This document shows, one piece after another, positions 47,155 to 57,165 of a stretch of 64,000 bases of DNA. The notes beneath the pieces were generated by a model. The model ran no database searches. It worked only from the letters and a program-made list of their open reading frames with translations, and was not told the origin of the DNA. Source of the stretch: Phyto melanocephala (lineage: Eukaryota > Arthropoda > Insecta > Diptera > Rhinophoridae); the NCBI GenBank assembly GCA_941918925.1, contig OW799234.1, positions 72,229,043-72,293,042 of the forward strand. The letters are read 5' to 3'. The position numbers and the translations under genes were made by a program. Numbering within the stretch: the first letter of the stretch is position 1; every line of letters starts with the position of its first letter.

Positions 47155-47948
47155 TATTTTAAAATATTTTGGTAAAATTTTTTTCAACTAACTTTTTAAA
47201 TAATTATTTTACGTTAAAGATATTCAAACAAATGCATATGCATATTTGTATAGGTTGATGTATATTTAAAATTATGTTTAGAAATTTTTCTTTAAACTAG
47301 TAGGAATAAACTCAACAAAAAAAAATCTGCATAAAAAACCCTGCAAATAGGCAATACTGGCTGTGCGAAACGCAAAATGCAGTCAAATTATAAAATGCGA
47401 ATAAAAGAAAATGGTGGTGATATTTAACCAAAGAGAGGAGAGTGGCCAGATAATGTAGAATTTTCACGGGTGGCCATAGGTGGTATGCAAATTTACTCAT
47501 CGCTAAAAAAAAACGTTAGTTCAAGCTCCACACCACGGAAGTGATAATGTTTTAATATTTATTTTTAATGCTTTTATAGTTGTATTTGTGTGCTTATTTG
47601 TTTTTATCAATATTACAATCACTCGAATGTTTTTTTTCCAGCTGGTTTCGGTTTCAGCTGGTATTTTTTTCCTGATTGTAAAACACACATAGAAATTTGC
47701 TCTTTATTTACATTCCGTTATTTATGTTTACAAATTTATAACGGCTGAAAATGTAAATATTTATTTTCTTTTGTATATTTAGTTGTATATTTATGTATGT
47801 ATGTACATATGTATGTAAATATTTGTAGTTGGTAAATGCAAAAAAAAAAAAACAAACAATTGCTAATCACGAATAAATCAATGAACAAATTAAGTATAAT
47901 TTCAGGAAATCTCATCGTAAAACTTATATTTCAACTTTATAGACTAAA
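47155..47948. other. AT-rich stretch, nothing recognised
   Basis: No gene seen. Confidence 0.4.
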
Positions 47949-48061
47949 TGCCGTATTCAGAAAAAATATTTTAGGTTTATTGAAGCCTTATTTGACAAAT
48001 TTCTATGCACAACTATCAAATAAGCCTTTAAAAAACCTAAAATATTTTTTTTAATACGGCA
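47949..48061. mobile_element. 113-bp palindromic MITE
   Basis: TGCCGTATTCAGAAAAAATA at left pairs with the right end over about 45 bp with few mismatches (..TTAGGTTTATTGAAGCC..). The target duplication is unclear (TAAAT-like flanks). Confidence 0.65.
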
Positions 48062-48713
48062 GTAAATCTCTGTTTAATATTTTTTTTATTTATTTATTTT
48101 AAATATATTAAACACTATAACTCTTTTGTGTTATTTTTGAATAAGAAATGTTTTTAAAATTAAAACTGGCATAACCTCAAAATTTCAAATGAAAAAATTT
48201 TCAACCTTTAACAATTTTAATTAATAAATATTAAAACTAAGTATTTATGAATTAATATAATAAAATTCTATACATATGGGTTAAATAGAAAAATATTTCC
48301 GATATTTCTTTTCTTTATTTTTCCTAAAATTTTTTATAAAATTTATATCTTAAAAATATAACCGTTAATAATTGCAATTGAGTTAAAGGAAATAAATTTG
48401 TTAATTTTTTTTTTTATGACCGACACTGTATTATTATTACGAATTTAATTTGAAGTGTATTAATTACCACAAATTTATATTCCTAACACGACTAGTTTTG
48501 AATTCTAAACAATATTGAAATTCCTATTGACGTAGAAGTTCGCCGTCAATGTAACTGCAGTTATTATCTTTGAGAAATGTGAGAAAAATCCGACTTAATA
48601 GCTAACATCACAGGGAAATATCATTTAAAAATTTAAAATTATAAAAAAAAATGCTTTATAAATATGCTAACAGTTTGCATATAGTTGCTAAGTGTTATTA
48701 GCTGATACACACT
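48062..48713. other. AT-rich stretch, nothing recognised
   Basis: No gene or element end seen. Confidence 0.4.
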
Positions 48714-49027
48714 AAAACAAGTACTTAAGTGTTTGTGCTATATTCGGCCGTACCGACTCTGATAATACCCATCATTGTTATATGAACATGTAGGGTTGCC
48801 ATTTCTATTTAAAAAAAAAGAGGACGCCAGCATACAAAATGTAGGACATTTGCCCAAAAAAAGAGGACACATTTAAAAAAAATTATATTTGATAAAATTT
48901 ACGACGCCATTTAATTTACAAAAACTAATTTTGTACAAAGAGAAGTTTTAATAGTGTACTTTTTCAAAACTAATTGTACGAGCACCTAAATCTTTTTTTT
49001 ATACATACATTTTGTGACCTGTGATTT

Positions 49028-49112
49028 AGGTTAGGTTAGGTTGAAAAGGAGGGGTATAAAGGCCCAAACCCATGACAGGTATGCACTTATGCCCAGTTGG
49101 CATGTTGTGCGC
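49028..49112 (-). mobile_element. Short retroposed fragment with (CCTAA)n tail
   Basis: The 85-bp insert is bounded by CCTGTGATTT directly repeated (49018-49027, 49113-49122). Its left edge AGGTTAGGTTAGGTT is the complement of the tail found on the SINE at 28725. Probably a 5'-truncated SINE or LINE end on the minus strand. The body differs from the 28.7-kb SINE. Confidence 0.6.
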
Positions 49113-49131
49113 TCCTGTGATTTAAAGTTTA

Positions 49132-49291
49132 ACTGCTTGTTCAACGATGTCGAAAGAAAACACAAGCGAACTTTCATTCGTACAAATACGTTGAAAACAA
49201 AAACAAATTTTTAGTTTTTGTTGTTGTTTTCAATATATTTGTACGAATGAAAGTTCGCTTGTGTTTTCTTTCGACATCGTTGAACAGGCAG
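49132..49291. repeat. Long near-perfect hairpin inside the hAT-like MITE
   Basis: TGTTCAACGATGTCGAAAGA and the following ACACAAGCGAAC..TTTGTAC block pair with the complement ending at 49291, stem about 55 bp. May be an independent MITE nested in the hAT-like one. Confidence 0.8.
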
Positions 49292-49815
49292 TAAATGTAT
49301 GAAAAAAACTTCAGAAAAGGTGCAAAAAGCCGGATAACCCCGGACATTTGCTAAAAAAGAAATAGGACTGCCCCGGATGCCCTAAAAAAGAGGACGGTGT
49401 CCGGGGAGAGAGGACGAATGGCAACCCTATGTACATGTATAATGATCTCATCGTGGCAATGCCTACAGTTCAGATTTATTGTTAAACGCCATTTTGCTTT
49501 AATTTTTTCGATGCTATTTTTAATTCTGACATAGTTAACTGTCAAGCCTTTCATATCATACCCATGTTGATGGTTTAAAAAAAAAAATTATCTTCCATTT
49601 GGTTTTAGGCGCCATCTCAGGTTTTTATTGAGAAGCTTGAACATTTTTATATAAATATGTATTTAAAAAAAAATATGTTTCCAAATTATTTCTGCCTATA
49701 ACTTTGTCGGTTAGTTATCGATTTGTTTAACATTTGCACTGATTCCAAAAATCCCACAAAGTCTGAGTTTAGCTTCTCATTTATACAATAATTAAAAAAA
49801 ATAATAAAAAATATG

Positions 49816-49870
49816 TGTTTAACCTACAACAATTAAATTTTTCTCTCTTTTTTTCTTTACAGGTAAGCAA
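49816..49870 (+). promoter_or_regulatory. Candidate recursive-splicing ratchet point 2
   Basis: AATTTTTCTCTCTTTTTTTC then TTTACAG ends at 49862, immediately followed by GTAAGCAA, close to the donor consensus. A possible branch point lies in TTTAACCTAC at 49818-49827. This is a better match than the 17089 site. Same strand as that site, 32.8 kb downstream. Confidence 0.5.
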
Positions 49871-50077
49871 ATTACATTTTTACTGTAAAATTTACATCCT
49901 AAATGATATCGAGTGACCATAAACCCAAGTACGTATATAATTGAATACAATTTCAGTAAAACTAAAAGTATTTAAATAATATTACATAACACAAGGGAAC
50001 AATGTTTTTGATGATTTAGAACTGAATGTTGTTTTTAAGGTTTTTTTTTGGAACGCTGAATCTAAATCTGCACTTTG

Positions 50078-50840
50078 TTTTTATACCCTTCACCTGTGGT
50101 GCACAAGGGTATATATAGCTTTGTCATTCCGTTTGTAATTTCTACAATTTTCATTTCCGACCCCATAAAGTATATATTTTCTGAAAGCTTATGAATAGAG
50201 GAGTCGATTAAGCCCTGACCGTCTGTCCGTCTATCCGTCTGTCCGTGTGTTGGTTGAAATCAACTTTTAGAAGCAACTATATGTTCCTCAGATCTGTATA
50301 TGGTATCAATCTCTTGGAAATATCCAGGAATGAATCGCTATTGAAATTCAGCACAATCGCCCCATAACTTTCTGAGATATGAGCAAAAAACCACGACCAC
50401 CTCGTTTTTTTTCACAATTACAACAACAACATACATATATGCATACATGTAAAAAACATTCCAAACAAAAAAAATTACAAAAAAAAAAAATATTAAAAAT
50501 AAGAAAAAAATAATAAAAAAAACTCAAAAAAAAAAATTTTAAAAAAAAATTAAAAAAAAAATTTAAAAAAATTTTTTTAAAATTTTTCTAAAAAAAATTT
50601 TTTAAAAAATTTAAAAAAAATATAAAAAAAAATAATAAAATATAAATAATATATTAAATAAAATATAATAAAATTTGTTTGGCTCAGCTGGGATTCGATG
50701 CCACATTTATTCTAACGTGTACGTACGCACGTATTTTATATGAGATGAATGGTGATACGAACAATTGTTATTGCATGACTACACGTTGTGAAGGGTATAT
50801 AAGATTCGGCACGGCCGAATATAGCACTGTTACTTGTTTT
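50078..50840 (+). mobile_element. DINE-1/Helentron-like element (copy 6), variant subfamily
   Basis: Sister of the copy at 32460: TTTTTATACCCTTCACCTGT start, GTCTGTCCGTCTATCCGTC tract, CAGATCTGTATATGGTATCA, A-rich core 50460-50680, CAGCTGGGATTCGATGCC, 3' hairpin and GCACTGTTACTTGTTTT end. Confidence 0.9.
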
Positions 50841-51335
50841 CTATCAGCTCGACTTTTCGCAATATAGCGTTAAGTCGAAAATTTAGGCACTTCCCACTAC
50901 ACATATTGAAATAACTTGAAAACGATTTACCGTGTTCAGTTAAAAAAAAAAAACCAAACTCGTCAACAAAATTATCTTTAAGTCGTGCCCTTTTTGGTTT
51001 TAAATTTACGCAATATTTTCAGAGACATCGGAGAAGTTGTGGCAGAAAAATGTGTTTATTTAAGCAAAATTTCAACATTTTTGATTTTTTAAAACTTTTA
51101 AAAATATGTATATAGATAGAAGGACAAAAATCGCTTTACTTTTTTGCGAGCGTATAGGCAAATATGTTCCGAACAAAACGAGCCATATTTCGTTCCTATC
51201 GATCTACAACTTGTGCTTTTATTTATTTTTTTTTGGTAAGGATACTACTGTGCAACGGCACTGATGTATATTTACCGATTTGTAACACTAAATTAACCGT
51301 TTTTTTCTTAATTTAAAAATGAGGTACCTTCAAAT
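50841..51335. other. Unassigned stretch
   Basis: No gene or element ends recognised. Confidence 0.4.
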
Positions 51336-51745
51336 CTATATATATAAAAGTGAAACTCTGTGTGTTTGCGTGTGTGTGTGTTAGCTATAGATTCCGAAAC
51401 GGTAAAACCGATCGGACTCAAACTAGGGCAAGTTGTTGTACATATTCCAGTGAGTGTTTATGGGTGGTAAAAAGTGGGCGGGGCTACGCCCATAAAAATT
51501 AGTTATCATTTTTAGCTACTTGCACTAGGTCGATTTTTCTGAAACTTTGCACACACATATTGAGCTGTCATGACTATATAATTTCGTGATTAGAAAAGTG
51601 GGCGGGGCCACGCACATAAAAAGTTATAATTGTGAGGTTCTTGCACTGGAACGATTTTTCTAAAACTTTGCACACATATTGAGCTGTCATGACTATACAG
51701 TTTCGTAATTAGAAAAGTGGGCAGTGCTACGCCTATACATTTTTA
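51336..51745 (+). repeat. Interspersed repeat with GGGCGTGGCC modules (copy 3)
   Basis: Opposite orientation to the copies at 7251 and 30531. It starts TATATATAAAAGTGAAACTC, then a (GT)n tract, TTAGCTATAGATTCCGAAAC, and two to three modules with GTGGGCGGGGC.ACGC and TTTCTGAAACTTTGCACAC. The GCGCGC end is absent. Confidence 0.72.
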
Positions 51746-51825
51746 ATTATTACTTATCAAATTACATATTAAAAAAAAATCATTTAATGTGGTTTGTTTC
51801 TACTTCTTCTTAACCTGTATAGATT

Positions 51826-52232
51826 TGACACGGTAGATTTGAATTTCAATCTTGTTCTGTAATGTTCGAAGATGCGGAATTTTCCAAAAAATTTAGCAGG
51901 GTGCTGCTAGATGCGTTTATAGCATCTTGCAGTGATGTTTTTGTAACAATAATATCATCTTCTTCATAACCATGCGAGCTTGTTTCTGTATCAGGTTCAT
52001 AATATTAATTTGTCAAGCGTATAAGTACTTCATCAGACAAAATCGGAAATGAGGGTGCATCTCTATCACAGTTAAGCCAAGTTTCTACATCCTCAATGCT
52101 CAAGTTGTTCGCTATATAATAACTATTTTTATTGTTTTTCAATCCCGAATAATTGAGGTAATCACGGTTAATCGATTTTAATAAAAAATCTTTTTTTCGT
52201 TATCGATCCCGGATAATCGATGCTCGACTGTT
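51826..52232 (-). pseudogene. pogo/Tigger-like element relic with transposase C-terminus
   Basis: On the minus strand, from 52116 to about 51834: IANNLSIEDVETWLNCDRDA, FPILSDEVLIRL, YEEDDIIVTKTSLQDAINAS, LLNFLENSASSN. This resembles the acidic C-terminal region of pogo/jerky/Tigger (DDE_1) transposases. CAGTCGAGCATCGATTATCC, complement at 52211-52230, looks like a pogo-type terminus. The catalytic domain is missing, and no second terminus was found. One stop is visible. Confidence 0.6.
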
Positions 52233-53104
52233 AAAAAAAACAATTTTGAAAATCGTTTAAAAAGCAGCATAGTTATGATTTCTTTAACTTTTACATTTTG
52301 GAAAAAAAGTCAGAAATACGATTAGTTCATGGAACTTAAAAAGGCAAGCTGATGGAGAAAAACATAGATTAGATTTGTAATCAGCGACCTCAAATCGAGA
52401 GTGGTAAAAAAATTGCAATAAAGTTCCAGTCAACACAAAAAATAATTAAATTTTGTTTCCGTGTGTTATCAATAAAGAAAGTATTTTTGCTTTAATCGAA
52501 ACGATATAATAATGAAATATTTTTTTTTAGTTCCCAAGATCTTAGAATTTGAATAAGAAAAACATTAATTTCGTGCTAAAAATAGAACTGGGAATAAATT
52601 CACATAATAAAAAATCATTAATGGCATATTATTTTTCTTACTTTTAAGTTAAAGGTACATTCATACATATATACGTATGTACATACTTATGTATGTTCAA
52701 TGAATATGTAATAAAAAGTTAACCGTTTTTCCATGTCAAAGTTTTCTCTATTTTTTTAATGAGAGTTTAAACACATTTTTTTTTAACAAAATAAATGTTT
52801 ATGGTTATAGAAATATTATTTAACATCACTTTTCTTAATTATTCCCAAAGCAATTAACCTAAATTCTACATTGTACATATTTACATAATTGAAGTGCTCA
52901 AAGCAACAGCTACAACATTTATTCCACGCAATTTTTTTTCCTCCTTAAACCTTATAGTTAATAATTTATATAATAATATTACATTGAATTATAATTATAC
53001 AATATTATTCAAGAGGTATTTGAAGAGAGCGAACAACAGCAACAGCAACAACGACAACTTAACAATGAGGTGCGTGTTAAACGCATGCATTCCGTAATTG
53101 TTAA
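52233..53104. other. AT-rich stretch, nothing recognised
   Basis: No gene seen. Confidence 0.4.
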
Positions 53105-53583
53105 GCTATAAACACAATCAAAGGCTACCGACCATCGACTACCGACTACAAAAGTAGCTGGCTACAAAAATAGCCAAGTCGCCAGCTACTTAATTCTTTT
53201 AACCACTACCGACCACTAACTACAAATAAAAAGTAAATGAAAAATGCGCCAAATAAAAAGTAAATGAAAAATGTAAACAAATGAACAGATGATTATTATT
53301 TTTCAATTGTGCCACTTTGATAGTTTTTCGCGTTTTTAATAGCGATATTTAATGTATTGCGTTTTTAAAACCACCATTTCATGCATTTATAGCATTGGCA
53401 GCACTAATCTGTTTTTTGTAGCCAAGAAAAATAGAAATTAGCCTAAGTTGGCTACGGGCTACAAAAGTAGCCGTGTAGTCGGTAGTCGTGTAGCGGCTAA
53501 AAGAATTATCCTCATAAGCACGCATGTATTCTATTTTTGACATCTTGTAGTCGATGGTCGGTGGACTTGATTGTGTTTATAGC
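53105..53583. mobile_element. 479-bp inverted-repeat element
   Basis: Left GCTATAAACACAATCAA and the right complement pair, followed by ACCGACCATCGACTAC in both arms. GGCTAC..AAAAGTAGCC words recur further in. The target duplication is not resolved and there is no coding. Confidence 0.75.
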
Positions 53584-53889
53584 ATTATGCGTGTACGGAT
53601 TTTTCATTTGCAAATATAATTACATATTTAATGAATATTCAACAGTTTAGATTTAAAAAATAAATAAAATTAAATCAAAACGCATACAAAAAATTAGGGA
53701 AATTATTATTTTTATTTTTTACAAATCAGAGTTATTTTTTATATGACTCGATAAATAATATGAATTTATTTTTAAAAGCTAATTAATAAAGTGAAACATG
53801 GCGATTTTGTTGGGAATTCTTGAAAGGACTTCAATTTGTTTGCAGAATCTTTACATTCCGTATGAAAAACTAGTTTTATTCTGGTAGTA

Positions 53890-54250
53890 ACCTCTGACCT
53901 GTATACCATGTTTGTATGTGTTGTATGTTGTTGTAGTGAAAAAAAAAGGTTGCCGTGGTCTCAGTTGTTTATGTACCGATTTTCCTGATTTTTAATAACG
54001 ATCTGCTGCCAAATATTACTAAAATTTTAATACCTAACCCGAGTCCAGTCGATGTCAGGGGGCTTCTAAAAGTTGATTTCAACACACACACACGCGGACA
54101 GACTGATAGGGATCAATCAACTCCTCTGTTCATAAGCTTTCAGAAAATAGTATATACTTTATGAGGTCGGAAATGAATATTGTAGAAATTTCACACGGAA
54201 TGACAAACCTATATAAACCCTTTTCACTTTTGTATTGAAGGGTATAAAAA
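53890..54250 (-). mobile_element. DINE-like 5' half (copy 7), diverged
   Basis: Minus orientation: 5' end at 54250 (TTTTTATACCCTTCAATACA), CCTCATAAAGTATATACT core, TTTAGAAGCCCCCTGACATC, and it stops after GGTATACAGGT near 53898. The core and hairpin end are missing. Confidence 0.78.
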
Positions 54251-54977
54251 CAGCAAGTTAACAAGTAGCGAACTGAATACATTAAAAAATATATATTTAA
54301 GATTTAAGATAACATACTTACGTTTGATATGCTATTTATGATAAAAACTTCTCACTTGATTTTGTTCCCAAACCATTCAACCAAATATTTAACGCTGATG
54401 ACATACAAACGAAAAAACAAAAAAAAAAAAAACAAATAACCCCAACATATCTCATATATCCGTATGTTATTACATACATATTTATATAAGCATGTGCTTA
54501 TACCCATCCCATCCCACACCTCACACTTACTTACTTCCATATAGATTATTAATAAGAAGAGGAGTTGTCGCCGTGTATCTGGCGCCAGTTCTATTAGTTT
54601 ACCGTTGATGAACGACTACAGAAAAAACACGTTTTAAAATTCTTTATCAATTTTTTAAATCAAATAAATTTTCTCTGTTTTACTAACGAAAAATATCTAG
54701 AATTTCGCAAATTTAGTTACAAAAATTTTTTTTCAAAAAACCGAAATTATACACGTGGAGAATGTTTGATTTTTTATGATCCCTGCAGATAAAGTAACTA
54801 GTAAGGTATTGGTTGGCAATATACTTGCTGTTTTTTACTTCATTCATTTGTATACAGTTTTATACTAGTTGTGGTTAGAGAATGGTTAGTGTAACTCACC
54901 TAACTCTTCTACTCATAACGTACTGGAAAAATATTTAATATTCATTTTACATAGAAATTTAAGCATCAAGCTTCATG

Positions 54978-55055
54978 ATATTTTTCTTGTCTCTGCCGGG
55001 ATTTGTACCAGAGTCTTTTGGCTTTGAAGTTTCACACTCTAACCACTACATTAGT
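54978..55055 (-). repeat. tRNA-like segment, probable SINE head
   Basis: On the minus strand TAGTGGTTAGAGTG (55035-55048) fits a pol III A box and GGTACAAATCCCGGC (54995-55009) a B box, with normal spacing. No CCA or acceptor stem pairing is clear, so a degenerate SINE or tRNA pseudogene is more likely than a working tRNA gene. Confidence 0.5.
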
Positions 55056-55719
55056 AGTACACTATTACTTTAAATTGTTATTAACGAGATCAAATTTGAT
55101 GTCGGGATCGTTATTATGACCCAAAAGAACAATCTATAACATTTATTTAAAAAAAAAATATTCAAACGTTGGCTGCGACTACCTTGTAGTTGGTCCTTTC
55201 AGAAGATCTAAGTTCGATCTCTCTTTCTAACATTATTGCCAATATTTCTCTAATGGCACAAGTAATAATGAACGATAGCACTCGCCTTTTACGGTTTTGT
55301 TCGATACGACCTCATTTTGAAAAGGTAGTTTGAAATTGTCTTTCGACTAGTCATAAGTTAATCATAAGGCAATTTCCTTTTTCTTTAAGTATCCATTTAG
55401 CCAGAAATTTTCTTTGTCTGAACGAAGTTCTAGGCGAAAACAGCGAATCTGCACCCCATTAATTGAACTTAAAGCATATAAGTCTGGCGGTCTTATTACT
55501 GATGCCATCAAAATCAAGAGGCCTTATACTGCGCACGGCGTCAAATAGATTGGTCACCATGTTTACTCCTCTATTCTCCGCTACAGCAGAGTATTCTTTT
55601 TTACTACGAGTTGGATGTGATTTATTCGATCGCATATCATCTAATAACGTACACTGAAACTCAAATATGTGTATAAAATTGGCAATTTTAGTCTTTATAA
55701 ACTTTGACAATGCACACTG

Positions 55720-55876
55720 TAGCCCAATTCACCATCATTAGCAAATGGTCCTGCATCAGTGCATTTGCAAAACAGTAGAGTATATTTTTTACTTCACACT
55801 AACAAAGTGTACACAAATTGAAAACATTTGCAATTGTACAAATTTGACAAATGCATAAGATTGTGAGTTGGGCTTA
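55720..55876. mobile_element. Possible small MITE
   Basis: Left AGCCCAATTCACCATCATTA and the right complement AAGCCCAACTCACAATCTTA match over about 25 bp with mismatches, followed by GCAAATG/GCATTTG in both arms. Confidence 0.45.
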
Positions 55877-56061
55877 TAAGTTGATCTAAATGTCTGCTAA
55901 ACATTTTTCACAGAACGCTGATTTTCATTATACATCTAACTATTTTGGAGATGTTTTTTTGATGTGAGCTCATGATTAATTATCAAACAATACTGAACTA
56001 AAATCAAGTCACTCGTGATCTGTGAAAAGCAAATAAATGAAAAGCCAAACTCTAAATCACT

Positions 56062-56891
56062 TTTTATACCCTTCACACAGTGAAAAGGGTATATATAGGT
56101 TTGTCATTCCGTGTGAAATTTCTACAATTTTGATTTCCGACCCCATAAAGTATATATTTTCTGAAAGCTTATGAATAGGGGAGTCGATTAAGCTCTGTCA
56201 GTCTGTCCGTCTGTCCGTGTGTATGTTGAAATCAACTTTTTGAAGCCCCCGACATAGGTTGGACCCGGATAAGGTATTAAAATATCAGAAATATTCGGGA
56301 GTAGATCGGTATTGAAAATCAGAAACATCGGTACATAAACAACTGAGATATGAGCAAAAACCCACGACCACCTCGATTTTTTTTTCACAAAAACAACATT
56401 ACAACAACAACATACATACATACAAACGTGTATACTGGTTAGAGAAAACGTGGCATCGAATCCCAGCTGAGCCAAAAAAAAATTTTTTTTTAATTTTTTT
56501 AAAACTTTTTTTTAATTTTTTTTTTTTATTTTTTTTTATTTTTTATTTAATATATTATTTATATTTTTATTATTATTTTTTTGTAAATTTTTTTATTTTT
56601 TTTTTAATTTTTTTTTTATTTTTTTTTTTTGTTTTATATGTATTATATATATAATAATTTTTTTTTTAAATTTTTTTTTTTTAAATTTTTTTAAATTTTT
56701 TTTTTTTTTAACATACATACGTGAATTTATAATTTTACAATGGGATGTTTTTATATATGTATGTTTTTTATATGTATGTACGTATTTCATATGGGATGAA
56801 TGGTGACACAAACTACTGTTATTGCATGACTACACGTTGTGAAGGGTATATAAGATTCGGTACGGCCGAATATAGCGCTCTTACTTGTTTT
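56062..56891 (+). mobile_element. DINE-1/Helentron-like element (copy 8), complete
   Basis: 5' TTTTTATACCCTTCACACAG, GACCCCATAAAGTATATATT, GTCTGTCCGTCTGTCCGTG, T-rich core 56475-56710, 3' hairpin GATTCGGTACGGCCGAATAT and GCGCTCTTACTTGTTTT. It is the last interspersed element before the satellite, about 270 bp away. Confidence 0.9.
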
Positions 56892-57165
56892 ATATCGGAG
56901 ATTACAGAAGTTATTTGCACAGCAACAAAGTCCATGTAAACACAATAAAGATATCTTTTTGGAGAGGGTGTGAAGATAAATTCGTCAGTTAAATACGTCC
57001 CACATCAATGTTAACTACATTCCACACTCTGTTAACTAAGTTAAATTTTAAAAATTAAGATTTTTTTGTTAAATAAACAAAAAAACTCACTTTTTATAAT
57101 AATAATTTATAAAAAACAAATTAATTAAGTAAAATTAATACAAAAAAATTAGAAAATAGTACGTT
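56892..57165. other. AT-rich boundary between DINE and satellite
   Basis: No gene seen; TTAACTA words at 57000-57040. Confidence 0.45.

Larger units (their letters stand above)
48791..49429. mobile_element. hAT-like MITE with 8-bp flanking duplication
   Basis: Ends TAGGGTTGCCAT and complement, flanked by TGAACATG (48783-48790) and TGTACATG (49430-49437), 7 of 8 matching. Subterminal AGAGGAC words occur near both ends. It carries a retroposed fragment (49028-49112) and a long hairpin (49132-49291). Confidence 0.78.
48714..49745 (-). mobile_element. Old-subfamily DINE-like copy split by a hAT-like MITE
   Basis: Minus orientation: 3' end with ATTCGGCCGTACCGA hairpin at about 48744-48758. The body resumes after the MITE at about 49438 with the AAATGGCG- and GGCGCCATC-type blocks and ends near CCGACAAAGTTATAGGCAGA at about 49710. 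The 5' part is missing. Confidence 0.72.
54251..56061. other. Unassigned stretch with tRNA-like segments
   Basis: Apart from the tRNA-like segment and possible MITE listed separately, no gene is recognised. 55150-55240 has a weaker tRNA-like B box (AGTTCGATCTC at about 55209-55219). Confidence 0.45.
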
